From: an uncultured Pseudoteredinibacter sp. | GTDB lineage: Bacteria > Pseudomonadota > Gammaproteobacteria > Pseudomonadales > Cellvibrionaceae | NCBI RefSeq assembly: GCF_947502065.1 | Contig: NZ_CANMYE010000003.1 | Coordinates: forward strand, 310,001-374,000 | Length of the DNA stretch: 64,000 bases | Direction: 5' to 3' | Part shown: one piece after another, positions 8,776 to 17,315 of the stretch | Position numbering within the stretch: position 1 is the first letter of the stretch | Layout: each line of letters starts with the position of its first letter | Notes under the pieces: model-generated | Database searches by the model: none | The model's input: the letters and a program-made list of their open reading frames with translations, nothing else | What the model was told of the DNA's origin: nothing | Made by a program: the position numbers and the translations under genes

Positions 8776-9246
8776 ATGCCTCTATTCAAGAGCCTCGCGA
8801 TAGCATTTTGCCTGCTATTATCACTACCCACTTTTGCCGAGCTTAAAGCCGGCGATCGGTTTCCCGATATTGAATTCACTGATCAATTCGACAAAAAACA
8901 CAAAATCAACAATCAAGATAAATTGCTCTTAATATCCTTTGATAAAAAGGTTTCCGAGCAGGTTCATGAATTTTTGAGTACGCAAGAAAAAGATTTTCTG
9001 AGTAAGCACAATGCACGCTATATCGCAGATATCAGCGGCATGCCCAGCCTTATTAGCAAGATGTTCGCACTGCCTAAAATGCGAGATTACACTTACACAT
9101 TGCTACTGATTAAAGACAAAGTGCTTGCTGAGAGACTCAGTCCGTCCGAAGATAAACTGCTCGTTTTTCGCCTGGAGAATGGCAATATTCAAGAAATTAA
9201 ATTTATAAGCCCTAGCAAGGTCGCTCTTGCATTCAGCAAACCGTAA
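8776..9246 (+). CDS. Exported thioredoxin-fold-like protein without CxxC
   Basis: 156 residues. Signal peptide MPLFKSLAIAFCLLLSLPTFA, then AELKAGDRFPDIEFTDQFDKKHKI, which resembles the start of AhpC/TSA or redoxin domains (strand, DQF, KKH), and LLLISFDKKVSEQVHEFL where a redox-active pair would sit. No Cys is present in the mature chain, so it cannot be a thiol oxidoreductase. GGAG lies about 10 nt before the ATG. Likely periplasmic, of YtfJ-like or unknown function; the fold is inferred from pattern only. Confidence 0.65.
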   Translation: MPLFKSLAIAFCLLLSLPTFAELKAGDRFPDIEFTDQFDKKHKINNQDKLLLISFDKKVSEQVHEFLSTQEKDFLSKHNARYIADISGMPSLISKMFALPKMRDYTYTLLLIKDKVLAERLSPSEDKLLVFRLENGNIQEIKFISPSKVALAFSKP

Positions 9247-9271
9247 AACGACATACTCCGGGGCGAGGAAC

Positions 9272-10180
9272 TTATATCTTTCTCGCCAACCACAACAAGC
9301 TGTTAATTAAAAACTGCTCGTTCTGTTCAGCGCCCTTCGCAGCTAAACCCATTTTCCATTGTTCTTTACCGGACACTTGAGCCGTAAACATACCGGCTTC
9401 ACCAAACACCAGCAGCCTACCTTTTCCCAACTCTAAGCTTGCCCCCTGATGCCAGCCCTGAACTGGAATAGTTGGTGTATCATCGTTTATACCCCAAGAC
9501 TTCTTCGGCATATAAGCCACAGCCGCCTTGCTAAAACTCATAATAGGTTTAGCTTGCGGGGGCGAAAGAAAGGCCTGCCCCATAAAACCACGAACTTTAG
9601 AGATCGATTGTGAGCCTTGCATCCCTGTAAGAATCGCATGGCTTTGGAGACTGTTATCACTAATCTCAAAATACTGCTCACGGCTACCTAGTATTTCGAC
9701 ATAAGAATTTGAGAAGTGAAAACCAAAAATTTCAGCCAGCTCTTCTGCCGCTTTAGGAAAGGGCATATGATCGGCAATCAACATCAATGAACCGCCCGCC
9801 TTCACCCAATTAAAAAGCGCTTCTATTTCGCTGCGCTTAAATGCAGGGTAATTGGGTAAATCCCAGTTTCTACGATTCTGCGGATGTAAGGCATTGGCAA
9901 TCACCAAGATATCAGTGCTCTTAAGCAAGTCCCGATCGATGCTTTTCAGATTACTGGAAACCTGAAAGCCCGCATTGCTGAGCACCTTAGCAAAGGGCTG
10001 ATATTTGCCCTCCAAGGTATGGAAATTGGCATGAGCGGCATCTATTTTGACCCGCGGTCGATTACTGTTTGGGAAGTAGTCTTGTGTGTTTTTGACTTGA
10101 TAATGCTTATCGACCAATTGCTGGGCATTGAGGCCTATGGGGAATAGGCAAAGTATAAGAATAAAGACTTGCGGCATCAT
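9272..10180 (-). CDS. Exported DUF4350-like protein
   Basis: 302 residues. Signal peptide MMPQVFILILCLFPIGLNAQ. The mature protein has a glutamine-amidotransferase-like Rossmann pattern: RVKIDAAHANFHTLEGKYQPFAKVL, STDILVIANALH, FNWVKAGGSLMLIADHMPFP and, near the end, GKGRLLVFGEAGMFTAQ followed by NEQFLINSLLWLAR. This arrangement matches the DUF4350/GldG-type domain, which is thought to be a non-enzymatic sensor or binding module. Periplasmic by its signal peptide. No operon partner; it converges with the preceding small exported protein. Confidence 0.7.
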   Translation of the reverse strand: MMPQVFILILCLFPIGLNAQQLVDKHYQVKNTQDYFPNSNRPRVKIDAAHANFHTLEGKYQPFAKVLSNAGFQVSSNLKSIDRDLLKSTDILVIANALHPQNRRNWDLPNYPAFKRSEIEALFNWVKAGGSLMLIADHMPFPKAAEELAEIFGFHFSNSYVEILGSREQYFEISDNSLQSHAILTGMQGSQSISKVRGFMGQAFLSPPQAKPIMSFSKAAVAYMPKKSWGINDDTPTIPVQGWHQGASLELGKGRLLVFGEAGMFTAQVSGKEQWKMGLAAKGAEQNEQFLINSLLWLARKI

Positions 10181-10271
10181 GGTAAGCTAAAAAAGCCCTT
10201 AATTTTTGTATTGCAAAGGATCAAGGCTCTAAATCCAGCGGGATAACAACAAATTACCCCCTTAAAAACGC

Positions 10272-10297
10272 AAAAAGCAAGCCGAAGCTTGCTTTTT
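10272..10297 (-). terminator. Terminator of the cold-shock gene
   Basis: Perfect 11-bp stem AAAAAGCAAGC / GCTTGCTTTTT with a 4-nt loop, 22 bp beyond the csp stop. A and T tracts on both sides make it usable in either direction. Confidence 0.88.
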
Positions 10298-10319
10298 GAG
10301 AGATGTCTACCGTTTTTGC

Positions 10320-10529
10320 TTATAGCGCAACGATATTCTCAGCCTGAGGGCCTTTCTGACCTTGAGTTACAGTGAACTCAACTTTTTGGCCTTCATTCAA
10401 AGTTTTGAAGCCGTTGCCAGAAATAGCACTGAAGTGTGCGAATACATCAGGACCGTTCTCTTGCTCGATAAAACCAAAACCTTTAGTTTCGTTGAACCAC
10501 TTAACGGTACCAGTAACAGTGTCAGACAT
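10320..10529 (-). CDS. Cold-shock protein, CspA family
   Basis: 69 residues, the canonical length from the ATG at 10529 ([20 protein letters not shown]). RNP1 (KGFGFI) and RNP2 (DVFAHF) are intact, so it should bind single-stranded nucleic acid as an RNA chaperone. The frame is open upstream to an ATG at 10568, but the family start and length favour 10529. The region 10530-10863 upstream has no gene and probably holds a long 5' leader, as is usual for csp genes, with AT-rich sequence but no clear cold-box match. Confidence 0.95.
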   Translation of the reverse strand: MSDTVTGTVKWFNETKGFGFIEQENGPDVFAHFSAISGNGFKTLNEGQKVEFTVTQGQKGPQAENIVAL

Positions 10530-10863
10530 TAGATAAAATCCCGTAGGTAAAAATAATAGTGCCTTCATGAGGCGTGTTTAGCATGAAGAAACAGATAAAT
10601 TCTTTAACAACTGCAGGACGATGAAATATAAATTACGTCGTAATGGAACTGTAAAAAGCTACTCGTTTTCAGCTGAAGGCAGGCTATAGTCCAGACCACA
10701 TAAAGTCAAGGTCTTTAAGACAACAATTCAATCTAATCGCAAACAAATACGGTAACTCGCCTAAATTACCTCTGTTTAGCTCACATAACGACCAACCAGT
10801 TAACCCGGGCAGCCCCAAAGGGTAACTAAAGAGAAAATTGGTTTACAGCTCTCAATTCAAGCT

Positions 10864-11262
10864 TTATTTAATATAGTAGCCAACAACCTGCCAATCAGAA
10901 CCTTCTTTCTTTAAGGTCACAGTCTCTGTCGCCCTAGCCATATTTTCAAAACTGGCGTTTAAAGTCACCACGATATATTCACCTACTGGCGCTCCGGGCA
11001 ATGACGAGCGAATATCACTATTGCTGATCTGACGACTCAGCACCTTACCAAGCGGCTTTCTCACCTGAGTTAGGCCTTTTTGCCAATCTTCTTTGGCCAC
11101 CTGAGATTTAAAAAATGGTGCAGCCAAATCCCAGCTTTGTGCATATTTACCGCTATCTACCATCTCCAGCCAAGATAAGACCTCTTTGGATTGCAGCCCT
11201 TGGGCAAATGATAAACAGCTGAGTAAAAATAAAACGGTGGCTATCTGAGCATTTTTTTTCAT
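10864..11262 (-). CDS. DUF4019-family exported protein
   Basis: 132 residues from the ATG at 11262, chosen because GGAG lies 8 nt upstream and a signal peptide (MKKNAQIATVLFLLSCLSFA) begins there; the open frame continues to 11331 without support. The mature domain carries the DUF4019 pattern: SWLEMVDSGKYAQSWDLAAPFFK, then RKPLGKVLSRQ, PGAPVGEYIVVTLNASF and a C-terminal DWQVVGYYIK. Role unknown; periplasmic. It is divergent from the M20 amidohydrolase. Confidence 0.82.
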   Translation of the reverse strand: MKKNAQIATVLFLLSCLSFAQGLQSKEVLSWLEMVDSGKYAQSWDLAAPFFKSQVAKEDWQKGLTQVRKPLGKVLSRQISNSDIRSSLPGAPVGEYIVVTLNASFENMARATETVTLKKEGSDWQVVGYYIK

Positions 11263-11475
11263 GGTGGGCTCCATTGTGAAAATTAAGTCGACATACAATA
11301 GCAAAAAATGATTTTGGCCGCCCCAACACAATAAAAATCATTTTATGCAAAGACTCAGCAGAATAAGCAAGCTAAAGCATTTGTAAAACTTACTGATATG
11401 CCTAAGCTAATTCTGGTCTCTCTTTCCTCAATCGTTATACTCTTACATAGCAAAACAAAAACTAAAGGAAGTATT

Positions 11476-12777
11476 ATGATGAAGCCCCTCTCCTTTGCTT
11501 TGGCCAGCTTAGCTGTTGCCGTAGCAAGTCCGGCTTTCGCCAGCGATAGCGTGAGCAAAATGGCCGATAAAATCGAGCCTCAAGTCATCGAATGGCGCCA
11601 CCATTTTCATGCCAATCCTGAACTTTCCAATCGCGAATTTGAAACCGCCAAATATGTCACCAAATACCTCAAAGGTTTAGGTCTGAAGGTACAAACGGGA
11701 GTTGCTCATACCGGTGTTGTGGCTGTATTAGATAGCGGCAAGCCCGGCCCTGTCGTTGCGCTACGTGCTGACATGGATGGCCTGCCGGTAACAGAAACCG
11801 TTGACCTACCCTACGCCTCCAAAGCTAAGTCTACCTATCGAGGTCAAGAAACCGGCGTTATGCACGCCTGTGGCCACGATACCCATATGGCCATGCTGAT
11901 GGGTGCGGCTAAAATTCTTGTCGAGCATAAAGATCAGCTTAAGGGCAAGGTGAAGTTTATTTTCCAGCCTGCCGAAGAAGGCGCCCCAGATGGTGAAGAA
12001 GGCGGTGCTGAACTGATGGTGAAAGAAGGCGTTCTGAAAAACCCGGATGTAGATGCAATTTTTGGCTTGCACATCAATTCACAGACCGATGTTGGCGTAG
12101 TGAAATATCGTAGCGGCGGCATTATGGCAGCCGTTGACCCATACAAGATTGTCGTAAAAGGTAAACAAGCCCACGGCGCTTACCCATGGTTAAGTACTGA
12201 TCCGATCGTTACCGCGGCACAAATCATCATGGGATTACAAACCGTAGTAAGCCGCGAAGCCAACCTTACTCAATCAGCCGCCGTAGTGACTGTGGGCAAG
12301 ATTCAAGGCGGCATTCGCTCAAACATTATTCCAAATGAAGTTGAAATTATCGGTACAATTCGCACCTTAGATGAAGGCGTGCGTGAAAAGGTACACGAAG
12401 GGGTACGTCGCAAGGCTGAGCATATCGCTAAGAGCATGAACGCTACTGCTGAGGTAACTCTGCCGCTGAACTATAGCTATCCGGTAACTTACAACACTCC
12501 AGAGCTAATGCGTCAAATGTTACCAACGCTGACTCGCACAGCAGGCGATGCGAACGTGCAAGAAGTAAACCCAGTGACCGGTGCTGAAGATTTCTCTTTC
12601 TTCCAAGAAAAAGTTCCCGGTGTGTACTTATTTGTTGGTGGCAAAGCAAAAGACCGTCCACTTAGTGAGGCGCCTGCGCACCATACTCCTGAGTTTCGTG
12701 TTGAAGACGAGGGCATGAAGCTAGGTGTTAAATTATTGGTGAATTTAACTATGGATTATATGGCTCAAAAAAAGTAA
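11476..12777 (+). CDS. Exported M20-family amidohydrolase (hippurate/N-acyl-amino-acid hydrolase type)
   Basis: 433 residues from the first of two tandem ATGs; AAGGA at 11466 supports 11476 or 11479. Signal peptide through ASPAFA. Metal-binding and catalytic motifs of M20D are present: WRHHFHANPELSNREFETA, LRADMDGLPV, MHACGHDTHMAMLMGAAK, FQPAEEG, the dimerisation domain (KGKQAHGAYPW), GAEDFSFF and HHTPEFRVED. Such enzymes hydrolyse N-acyl or N-aroyl amino acids with two Zn or Mn ions. Export to the periplasm is unusual but seen in marine bacteria. Ends at a strong terminator. Confidence 0.93.
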   Translation: MMKPLSFALASLAVAVASPAFASDSVSKMADKIEPQVIEWRHHFHANPELSNREFETAKYVTKYLKGLGLKVQTGVAHTGVVAVLDSGKPGPVVALRADMDGLPVTETVDLPYASKAKSTYRGQETGVMHACGHDTHMAMLMGAAKILVEHKDQLKGKVKFIFQPAEEGAPDGEEGGAELMVKEGVLKNPDVDAIFGLHINSQTDVGVVKYRSGGIMAAVDPYKIVVKGKQAHGAYPWLSTDPIVTAAQIIMGLQTVVSREANLTQSAAVVTVGKIQGGIRSNIIPNEVEIIGTIRTLDEGVREKVHEGVRRKAEHIAKSMNATAEVTLPLNYSYPVTYNTPELMRQMLPTLTRTAGDANVQEVNPVTGAEDFSFFQEKVPGVYLFVGGKAKDRPLSEAPAHHTPEFRVEDEGMKLGVKLLVNLTMDYMAQKK

Positions 12778-12803
12778 TCTGAGCCAAGCGAGTTCGAGGA
12801 GCT

Positions 12804-12842
12804 AACGGGCAATAGTAGTTGGACTGCTATTGCCCGTTTTTT
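12804..12842 (+). terminator. Terminator of the M20 amidohydrolase gene
   Basis: Stem AACGGGCAATAG / CTATTGCCCGTT (12 bp) followed by a T tract to 12842. Confidence 0.92.
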
Positions 12843-12932
12843 ATTTGTAAGAAGAAGGCTACCCAAGAAGGAAAACTCTAAAAGCTCTGGCTTTCCATAA
12901 AGCCAAAATCAAAATATAGAACAGCTATTAAA

Positions 12933-13835
12933 TCATCGCTTGTTAGCCTGCTCAAAATAGTACCTTACCAATTGGTAGAAACGCTCAACATGAACTGGCT
13001 TTTCTCCGTGAAAACGGTGCAGAAAATAAAACGGCCAAGTTTTTCCGCGATAACCCTCAAGGATTTTTATCAAACGCCCTGCACGCAAGGCCTGAGCGAG
13101 AGCAAACTCAGGAATTAGTCCAATCCCCAGGCCATTCTCAATAAAACTCAAGCTGCTGCTGAGGCTATTACAGCGACAAATAAATTGTGGCTCCAATGAC
13201 ATTGCCCCATGCAGCTCATGATGCAATTCAATGCTTTTATCTTGCCATGGCGCCGCAACCATCGCTTGCTCCAGCAATTGCTCGGGGGAAGATAATTTAC
13301 TCGCCGTTTGCAAATAAGCTGCACCCGCGCAGAGCAGCTCTTGGCTTTTGCCAATGTTCAGCGCGCGATACTGACTATCAGCCAGATCACCAGCGTAAAT
13401 GGCCACATCGTATTTATCTTGAATTAAATCCTTAGGTTGATCGCTGACGTCGACATGGGGCTCAATTTCAGGAAATTCCACACATAATTGCTGAACAGCA
13501 GGAATCACAATATCCAACTCACAAGAATGCGGTAGCGTAACGGCAAAACGCCCAGATGGGCGTTCTTTCTGCTGTTCTACTTCGTTGATTATATGATCCA
13601 CTTGCTGCTGCAGGAACTCGCAGCGTGCCAGTAGGCGCTGCCCCTGTGCCGTCAAGTTCATACCACGAGTGTGCCGGGACAGCAGCTGCTGGCCAAGCTG
13701 CGTTTCAAGGCGCTTTATCTGTTGGCTTACGGCCGACTTACTTAATCCTAATTGCTGAGCCGCCGCTGTAAAAGACTGCTGCTTTGCGACTTCTGCAAAG
13801 CTGATCAATGCTGGTAGCAACTTACTTCTTTGCAT
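12933..13835 (-). CDS. LysR-family transcriptional regulator
   Basis: 300 residues. The winged HTH is classic (SFTAAAQQLGLSKSAVSQQIKRLETQLGQQLLSRHTRGMNLT), then the LysR substrate-binding domain (GRFAVTLPHSCELDIVIPAV, DVAIYAGDLADS, FIENGLGIGLIPEFAL). It belongs to the CrgA/YhjC-like branch by its residue pattern. It is divergent from a carboxymuconolactone-decarboxylase-family gene 177 bp away and is probably its regulator. Ligand unknown. Confidence 0.93.
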   Translation of the reverse strand: MQRSKLLPALISFAEVAKQQSFTAAAQQLGLSKSAVSQQIKRLETQLGQQLLSRHTRGMNLTAQGQRLLARCEFLQQQVDHIINEVEQQKERPSGRFAVTLPHSCELDIVIPAVQQLCVEFPEIEPHVDVSDQPKDLIQDKYDVAIYAGDLADSQYRALNIGKSQELLCAGAAYLQTASKLSSPEQLLEQAMVAAPWQDKSIELHHELHGAMSLEPQFICRCNSLSSSLSFIENGLGIGLIPEFALAQALRAGRLIKILEGYRGKTWPFYFLHRFHGEKPVHVERFYQLVRYYFEQANKR

Positions 13836-13900
13836 CTATTTAGCCTTCTTGAAATGTTTCAGCCTTGTTTGGAAATACCCCTCGAACCATTGTTCATTTT

Positions 13901-13918
13901 ATTAAACAATATGTTAAT
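13901..13918. promoter_or_regulatory. Candidate LysR-type operator
   Basis: Imperfect dyad ATTAAaCAATATgTTAAT between the divergent LysR and CMD-family genes. It has the T-N11-A spacing typical of LysR sites. A direct repeat of ATTGTTC flanks it at 13889 and about 13929. Confidence 0.35.
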
Positions 13919-14012
13919 TACAAGGTTATTGTTCCAATATAAACACAAAAATAGACTAGCTCCACTGTCTGAGCAAACAGACATTCAGCAAATTTAAGCA
14001 TTGGAGAACACT

Positions 14013-14588
14013 ATGTCAGTACAACAGCACTTTGTATTTCAAAACCTTGAAGCCATCAGTGATGAGGTGGCCGGACCAGAACAAGCTGAGCTTTTCGGCA
14101 CCGCCATGGCGAATTTAGGCCTGGTACCTAATATGTATCGCAGCATGGCCAACTCACCGGCTCTGCTGCGCAGTTACTTAAAGAGCTACTCTGAGTTTCG
14201 CGAGAACAGCAAGCTCAGCCCAATTGAGCAAGAAGTGGTTTTTTTGGCGATCAGTAAGGATAACGGCTGCCAATATTGCTTAGCCGCACACAGCATGATT
14301 GCCGATAAAGTGGCTCAGATGCCCGCAACCTTGTTGAGCGCCCTGCGCAGTGGCGAAGCTATCGATGATAGCAAGTTGTCAGCTTTGCGAGATCTCACTA
14401 TAGAGCTTAATCAAAGCCGGGGTCGTCCTAGTGAGGCAGTGGTCGCTAAGGCGTTTGCCGAAGGCTATGAAGAAGAAGTAGTCTTGGCAATTCTCGTCGC
14501 CATTTCTGCTAAGACTCTTAGTAATTACAGCAACCATTTATTTGCCAACAAATTAGATGATGCTTTTATGGACTACTCCCTTGGCTAA
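14013..14588 (+). CDS. Carboxymuconolactone decarboxylase/AhpD-family protein
   Basis: 191 residues. The AhpD active-site motif is present as C-x2-C-x3-H (CQYCLAAHS), with the preceding EQEVVFLAISKDNG helix. This marks the peroxidase-like subfamily (alkylhydroperoxidase activity) rather than a true ring-cleavage decarboxylase. GGAGA at 14003 favours the ATG at 14013 over a TTG at 14001. Likely a cytoplasmic stress or detoxification enzyme switched by the divergent LysR protein. Confidence 0.9.
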   Translation: MSVQQHFVFQNLEAISDEVAGPEQAELFGTAMANLGLVPNMYRSMANSPALLRSYLKSYSEFRENSKLSPIEQEVVFLAISKDNGCQYCLAAHSMIADKVAQMPATLLSALRSGEAIDDSKLSALRDLTIELNQSRGRPSEAVVAKAFAEGYEEEVVLAILVAISAKTLSNYSNHLFANKLDDAFMDYSLG

Positions 14589-14653
14589 ACCAACCTTTAC
14601 AAGCCAAGGCCTATAAGCCAAGCCCTATACGCCATCATCTGGCGAAAGCGGAG

Positions 14654-16090
14654 CTAGTTTGCATCAAGTATTTTAGCTAATAAACTTAATGCTTCCTGCC
14701 CGGTATTGGCCACATTAAAACGCATCGAGTTCGCACCCTGCCCTTCGGCTCTAAAGACATTACCGGGTGCGAGCACCATGTCATTTTCCATGGCCTTCTG
14801 GGCGAGCTCAATACAATTCAATGAGCCCTCAGGCACTTCAGTCCATAGAAAGAGACCGTGCTCGGCTTGCCCAAAAATTTTAAAACCAAGCTGCTCTAAG
14901 CCATTGCTGGCTTGCTCTCGAGCTTCTTCTAAGCGGCCATGCAAACGGCTTAAGTGCTTACGATAAAAGCCATCCACTAAGGTAGCGTGTACCGTGCGCT
15001 CGGTTATTTCACTGCAGGTTAACTGGGTGAGTAGCTTTAAATCCATCAGTTCGTTGGCGAGGTCTTGTCGGCAAGCGATGTAACCCACCCGCAATGCTGC
15101 GGATATGGTCTTGGAGAAGCTGCTGACATAAATCACCCGATTTAATTGATCCAATGAGGCCAAGCGCGGGCCAGGATTGGGGTGTAGATCACCATAGATA
15201 TCATCTTCTAAAAGATAAAAATCGTGCTGCTCTGCAAGCTTTAGTAATTCAAAAGCAACACCTGGACTGATGCAGCTACTGGTCGGGTTATGCAAAATCG
15301 CCGTGGTCATCATCAGCTTGGGCTGATGCTCCTGCAATAAAGCTTTTAAGGCCGCTATATCCGGGCCATCTTCGTTTCGTGGCACAGGTAATGCTTCCGC
15401 CCCAAAAAGTTTAAGCATGCCGAATAGATTAAAATAAGCCGGGTCATCAATTAATACCTTATCCCCCGGGCGGAGCATTAATCGACAAACCAAATCCACC
15501 CCATGAGATGCGCCGTGACAAGTAATTATTTGCGGCACTTCAGCTCGAATTCCAGCTTCTTCCATACGTCTTGAAAGTTGCTGACGCAATGGTACATAGC
15601 CACCCGCTTGACTGTACTCAACTAAGTGCCCACCGTTTTGGCGAGAAAGCTGGCGTAAACTGCGCTGCACATTGGTGCTTTCCATCCAGGTAGCTGGCAG
15701 CCAACCGCAGCCTGGCTGAAGGCGATGCTGGCCGTCTTTTAAGGCTTGGCGCAGTGACCATAAGATATCGCCCGCCCTATCTAGCCGACAAGCCGTCTGC
15801 ACATTTTCTGTTGCCGCCAGCTTGCCAACATAAAAGCCAGAGCCTTTACGAGACTGCAAATGCCCGGAGGCAACTAAACGATCATAGGCCTGCACCACAG
15901 TAAAGCGGCTTACCCCATGTTCCTCAGCAAAACGACGAATTGAAGGGACTTTGCTGCCTGATCGCATCGAGCGTTGCTCGATTCTTTGACTAAAGCCCTG
16001 AACAATTTGCTCTACTAGGGGTTGTTCGTCGTGGCGATTAATCGCTAGCAATGCCAAACTGCTCTCCTCGCCGATGCTATACGGCAACAT
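14654..16090 (-). CDS. MocR/PdxR-type GntR regulator with aminotransferase domain
   Basis: 478 residues from ATG at 16090; an alternative ATG at 16129 would overlap the operator described upstream. N-terminal GntR winged helix (EQIVQGFSQRIEQ, GSKVPSIRRFAEEHGVSRFTVVQAYDRLVASG) and a class I aminotransferase-fold domain with the PLP lysine in SSFSKTISAALRVGYIA and NPTSS, EDDIYGDL motifs. MocR proteins sense PLP or amino compounds and usually control a divergent gene; here that is an EamA-type exporter. Confidence 0.93.
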   Translation of the reverse strand: MLPYSIGEESSLALLAINRHDEQPLVEQIVQGFSQRIEQRSMRSGSKVPSIRRFAEEHGVSRFTVVQAYDRLVASGHLQSRKGSGFYVGKLAATENVQTACRLDRAGDILWSLRQALKDGQHRLQPGCGWLPATWMESTNVQRSLRQLSRQNGGHLVEYSQAGGYVPLRQQLSRRMEEAGIRAEVPQIITCHGASHGVDLVCRLMLRPGDKVLIDDPAYFNLFGMLKLFGAEALPVPRNEDGPDIAALKALLQEHQPKLMMTTAILHNPTSSCISPGVAFELLKLAEQHDFYLLEDDIYGDLHPNPGPRLASLDQLNRVIYVSSFSKTISAALRVGYIACRQDLANELMDLKLLTQLTCSEITERTVHATLVDGFYRKHLSRLHGRLEEAREQASNGLEQLGFKIFGQAEHGLFLWTEVPEGSLNCIELAQKAMENDMVLAPGNVFRAEGQGANSMRFNVANTGQEALSLLAKILDAN

Positions 16091-16128
16091 TGAATCCAAA
16101 ATAGAAAAGTGTATTGGTAAAAGCACCA

Positions 16129-16172
16129 TGACAGTGGCATGTACCGTTTACCCAACTGTACATGTATTGTCA
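16129..16172. promoter_or_regulatory. Long palindrome, candidate MocR operator
   Basis: Perfect core CATGTAC-N13-GTACATG (16138-16164), extended outward by TGACA at 16129 and TGTCA at 16168. The half-sites TGACAGTGGCATGTAC and TGACAATACATGTAC (read inward on opposite strands) are near copies. It lies between the divergent regulator and transporter genes. Confidence 0.55.
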
Positions 16173-16296
16173 GCTTGTAATGGCTTATCTTTTCATAAAG
16201 CTTTTGTCATAGCAATGGGCCCGATTTCGCTGCTAAGGCGCTATTTAAAGCGACAATGTATAGCGAGAACTAAGAGCCCCTTAACCGAGAGTTACC

Positions 16297-17217
16297 GTGA
16301 ATAATCTGAGTCTTTACCTCACCACCGTCCTGATTTGGGGCTCCACCTGGTTTGCAATCACCTTTCAGCTTGGTGAAGTTGCATCCTTGGTTTCTGTGGC
16401 CTATCGCTTTGCCCTCGCAGGTATTCTATTAATGCTCTTCTGTGCCCTGTTCGGCAAACGCTTGCGCTTTGCTTGGCGTGAACATTTGCTGATGTTTTTG
16501 CAGGGCAATTTTTTATTTGGCTTAAATTACTGGCTTATGTATTTAACCACCGAAAGAATCAGCTCAGGTCTAGTGGCGGTGATTTTCGCAGGCATTGTAT
16601 TTTTGAATATTCTCAATGGGCGAATCATTTTAGGCCGCCCAATACAAAGCCATGTTTTGCTGGCCGCCATGATAGGTATTATCGGTATTTCCATGGTGTT
16701 CTGGCCTGAGCTTGCTGCGGTAGAAAGTGCAGGTGGCGATATATGGCTGGCGCTGGGATTAGGCTTTGCCGCCACCTACTGTGCCTCGCTCGGTAATATT
16801 TTGTCTTCACACAATCAAGAACGAAAAATACCCGTGCTACAAGCCAATGCTTTCGGCATGAGTTACGGAGCGCTGAGTATGATGGTAATTGCCGCGCTGA
16901 TGGGGCTAGAATTCAATTTTGATAGCCGCCCAGAATATATTGCCTCCTTGCTCTATCTTTCTGTATTCGGCTCCATTATTGCCTTTAGCTGCTATCTAAC
17001 CTTGGTCGGCCGTCTAGGTGCCGATAAGGCCTCTTATGCCAGCTTGCTGTTCCCAGTGATTGCGCTGCAATTATCGGCCTGGTTTGAAAGCTTCCAGTGG
17101 ACTTGGTTAAGTATCTTAGGACTGTTATTGGTGCTGATTGGCAATGTTTTAATAATGACACCAAGACAACGCCTACTAGGGCTTTTAAAAGCGGTGCCCC
17201 AAAGTAAGGCCAGCTAA
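16297..17217 (+). CDS. EamA/DMT-family inner-membrane transporter
   Basis: 306 residues, about ten transmembrane helices in two EamA repeats (LTTVLIWGSTWFAITFQLG in the first; YGALSMMVIAALMG to LLLVLIGNVLIMTP in the second). GTG start at 16297. DMT proteins of this type export amino acids or metabolites. The divergent MocR gene and shared palindrome suggest substrate-dependent control, perhaps by an amino acid or vitamin B6 compound; that is inference. Confidence 0.9.
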   Translation: MNNLSLYLTTVLIWGSTWFAITFQLGEVASLVSVAYRFALAGILLMLFCALFGKRLRFAWREHLLMFLQGNFLFGLNYWLMYLTTERISSGLVAVIFAGIVFLNILNGRIILGRPIQSHVLLAAMIGIIGISMVFWPELAAVESAGGDIWLALGLGFAATYCASLGNILSSHNQERKIPVLQANAFGMSYGALSMMVIAALMGLEFNFDSRPEYIASLLYLSVFGSIIAFSCYLTLVGRLGADKASYASLLFPVIALQLSAWFESFQWTWLSILGLLLVLIGNVLIMTPRQRLLGLLKAVPQSKAS

Positions 17218-17315
17218 ACGCCCCTTGACCATTTCGCACCACGGAAGGTGACACTTTGGCTCTGTTTAGAAATCAGCTCCAGCTGCTACACTGGAGGGAT
17301 AATTTCAAAGATTAA

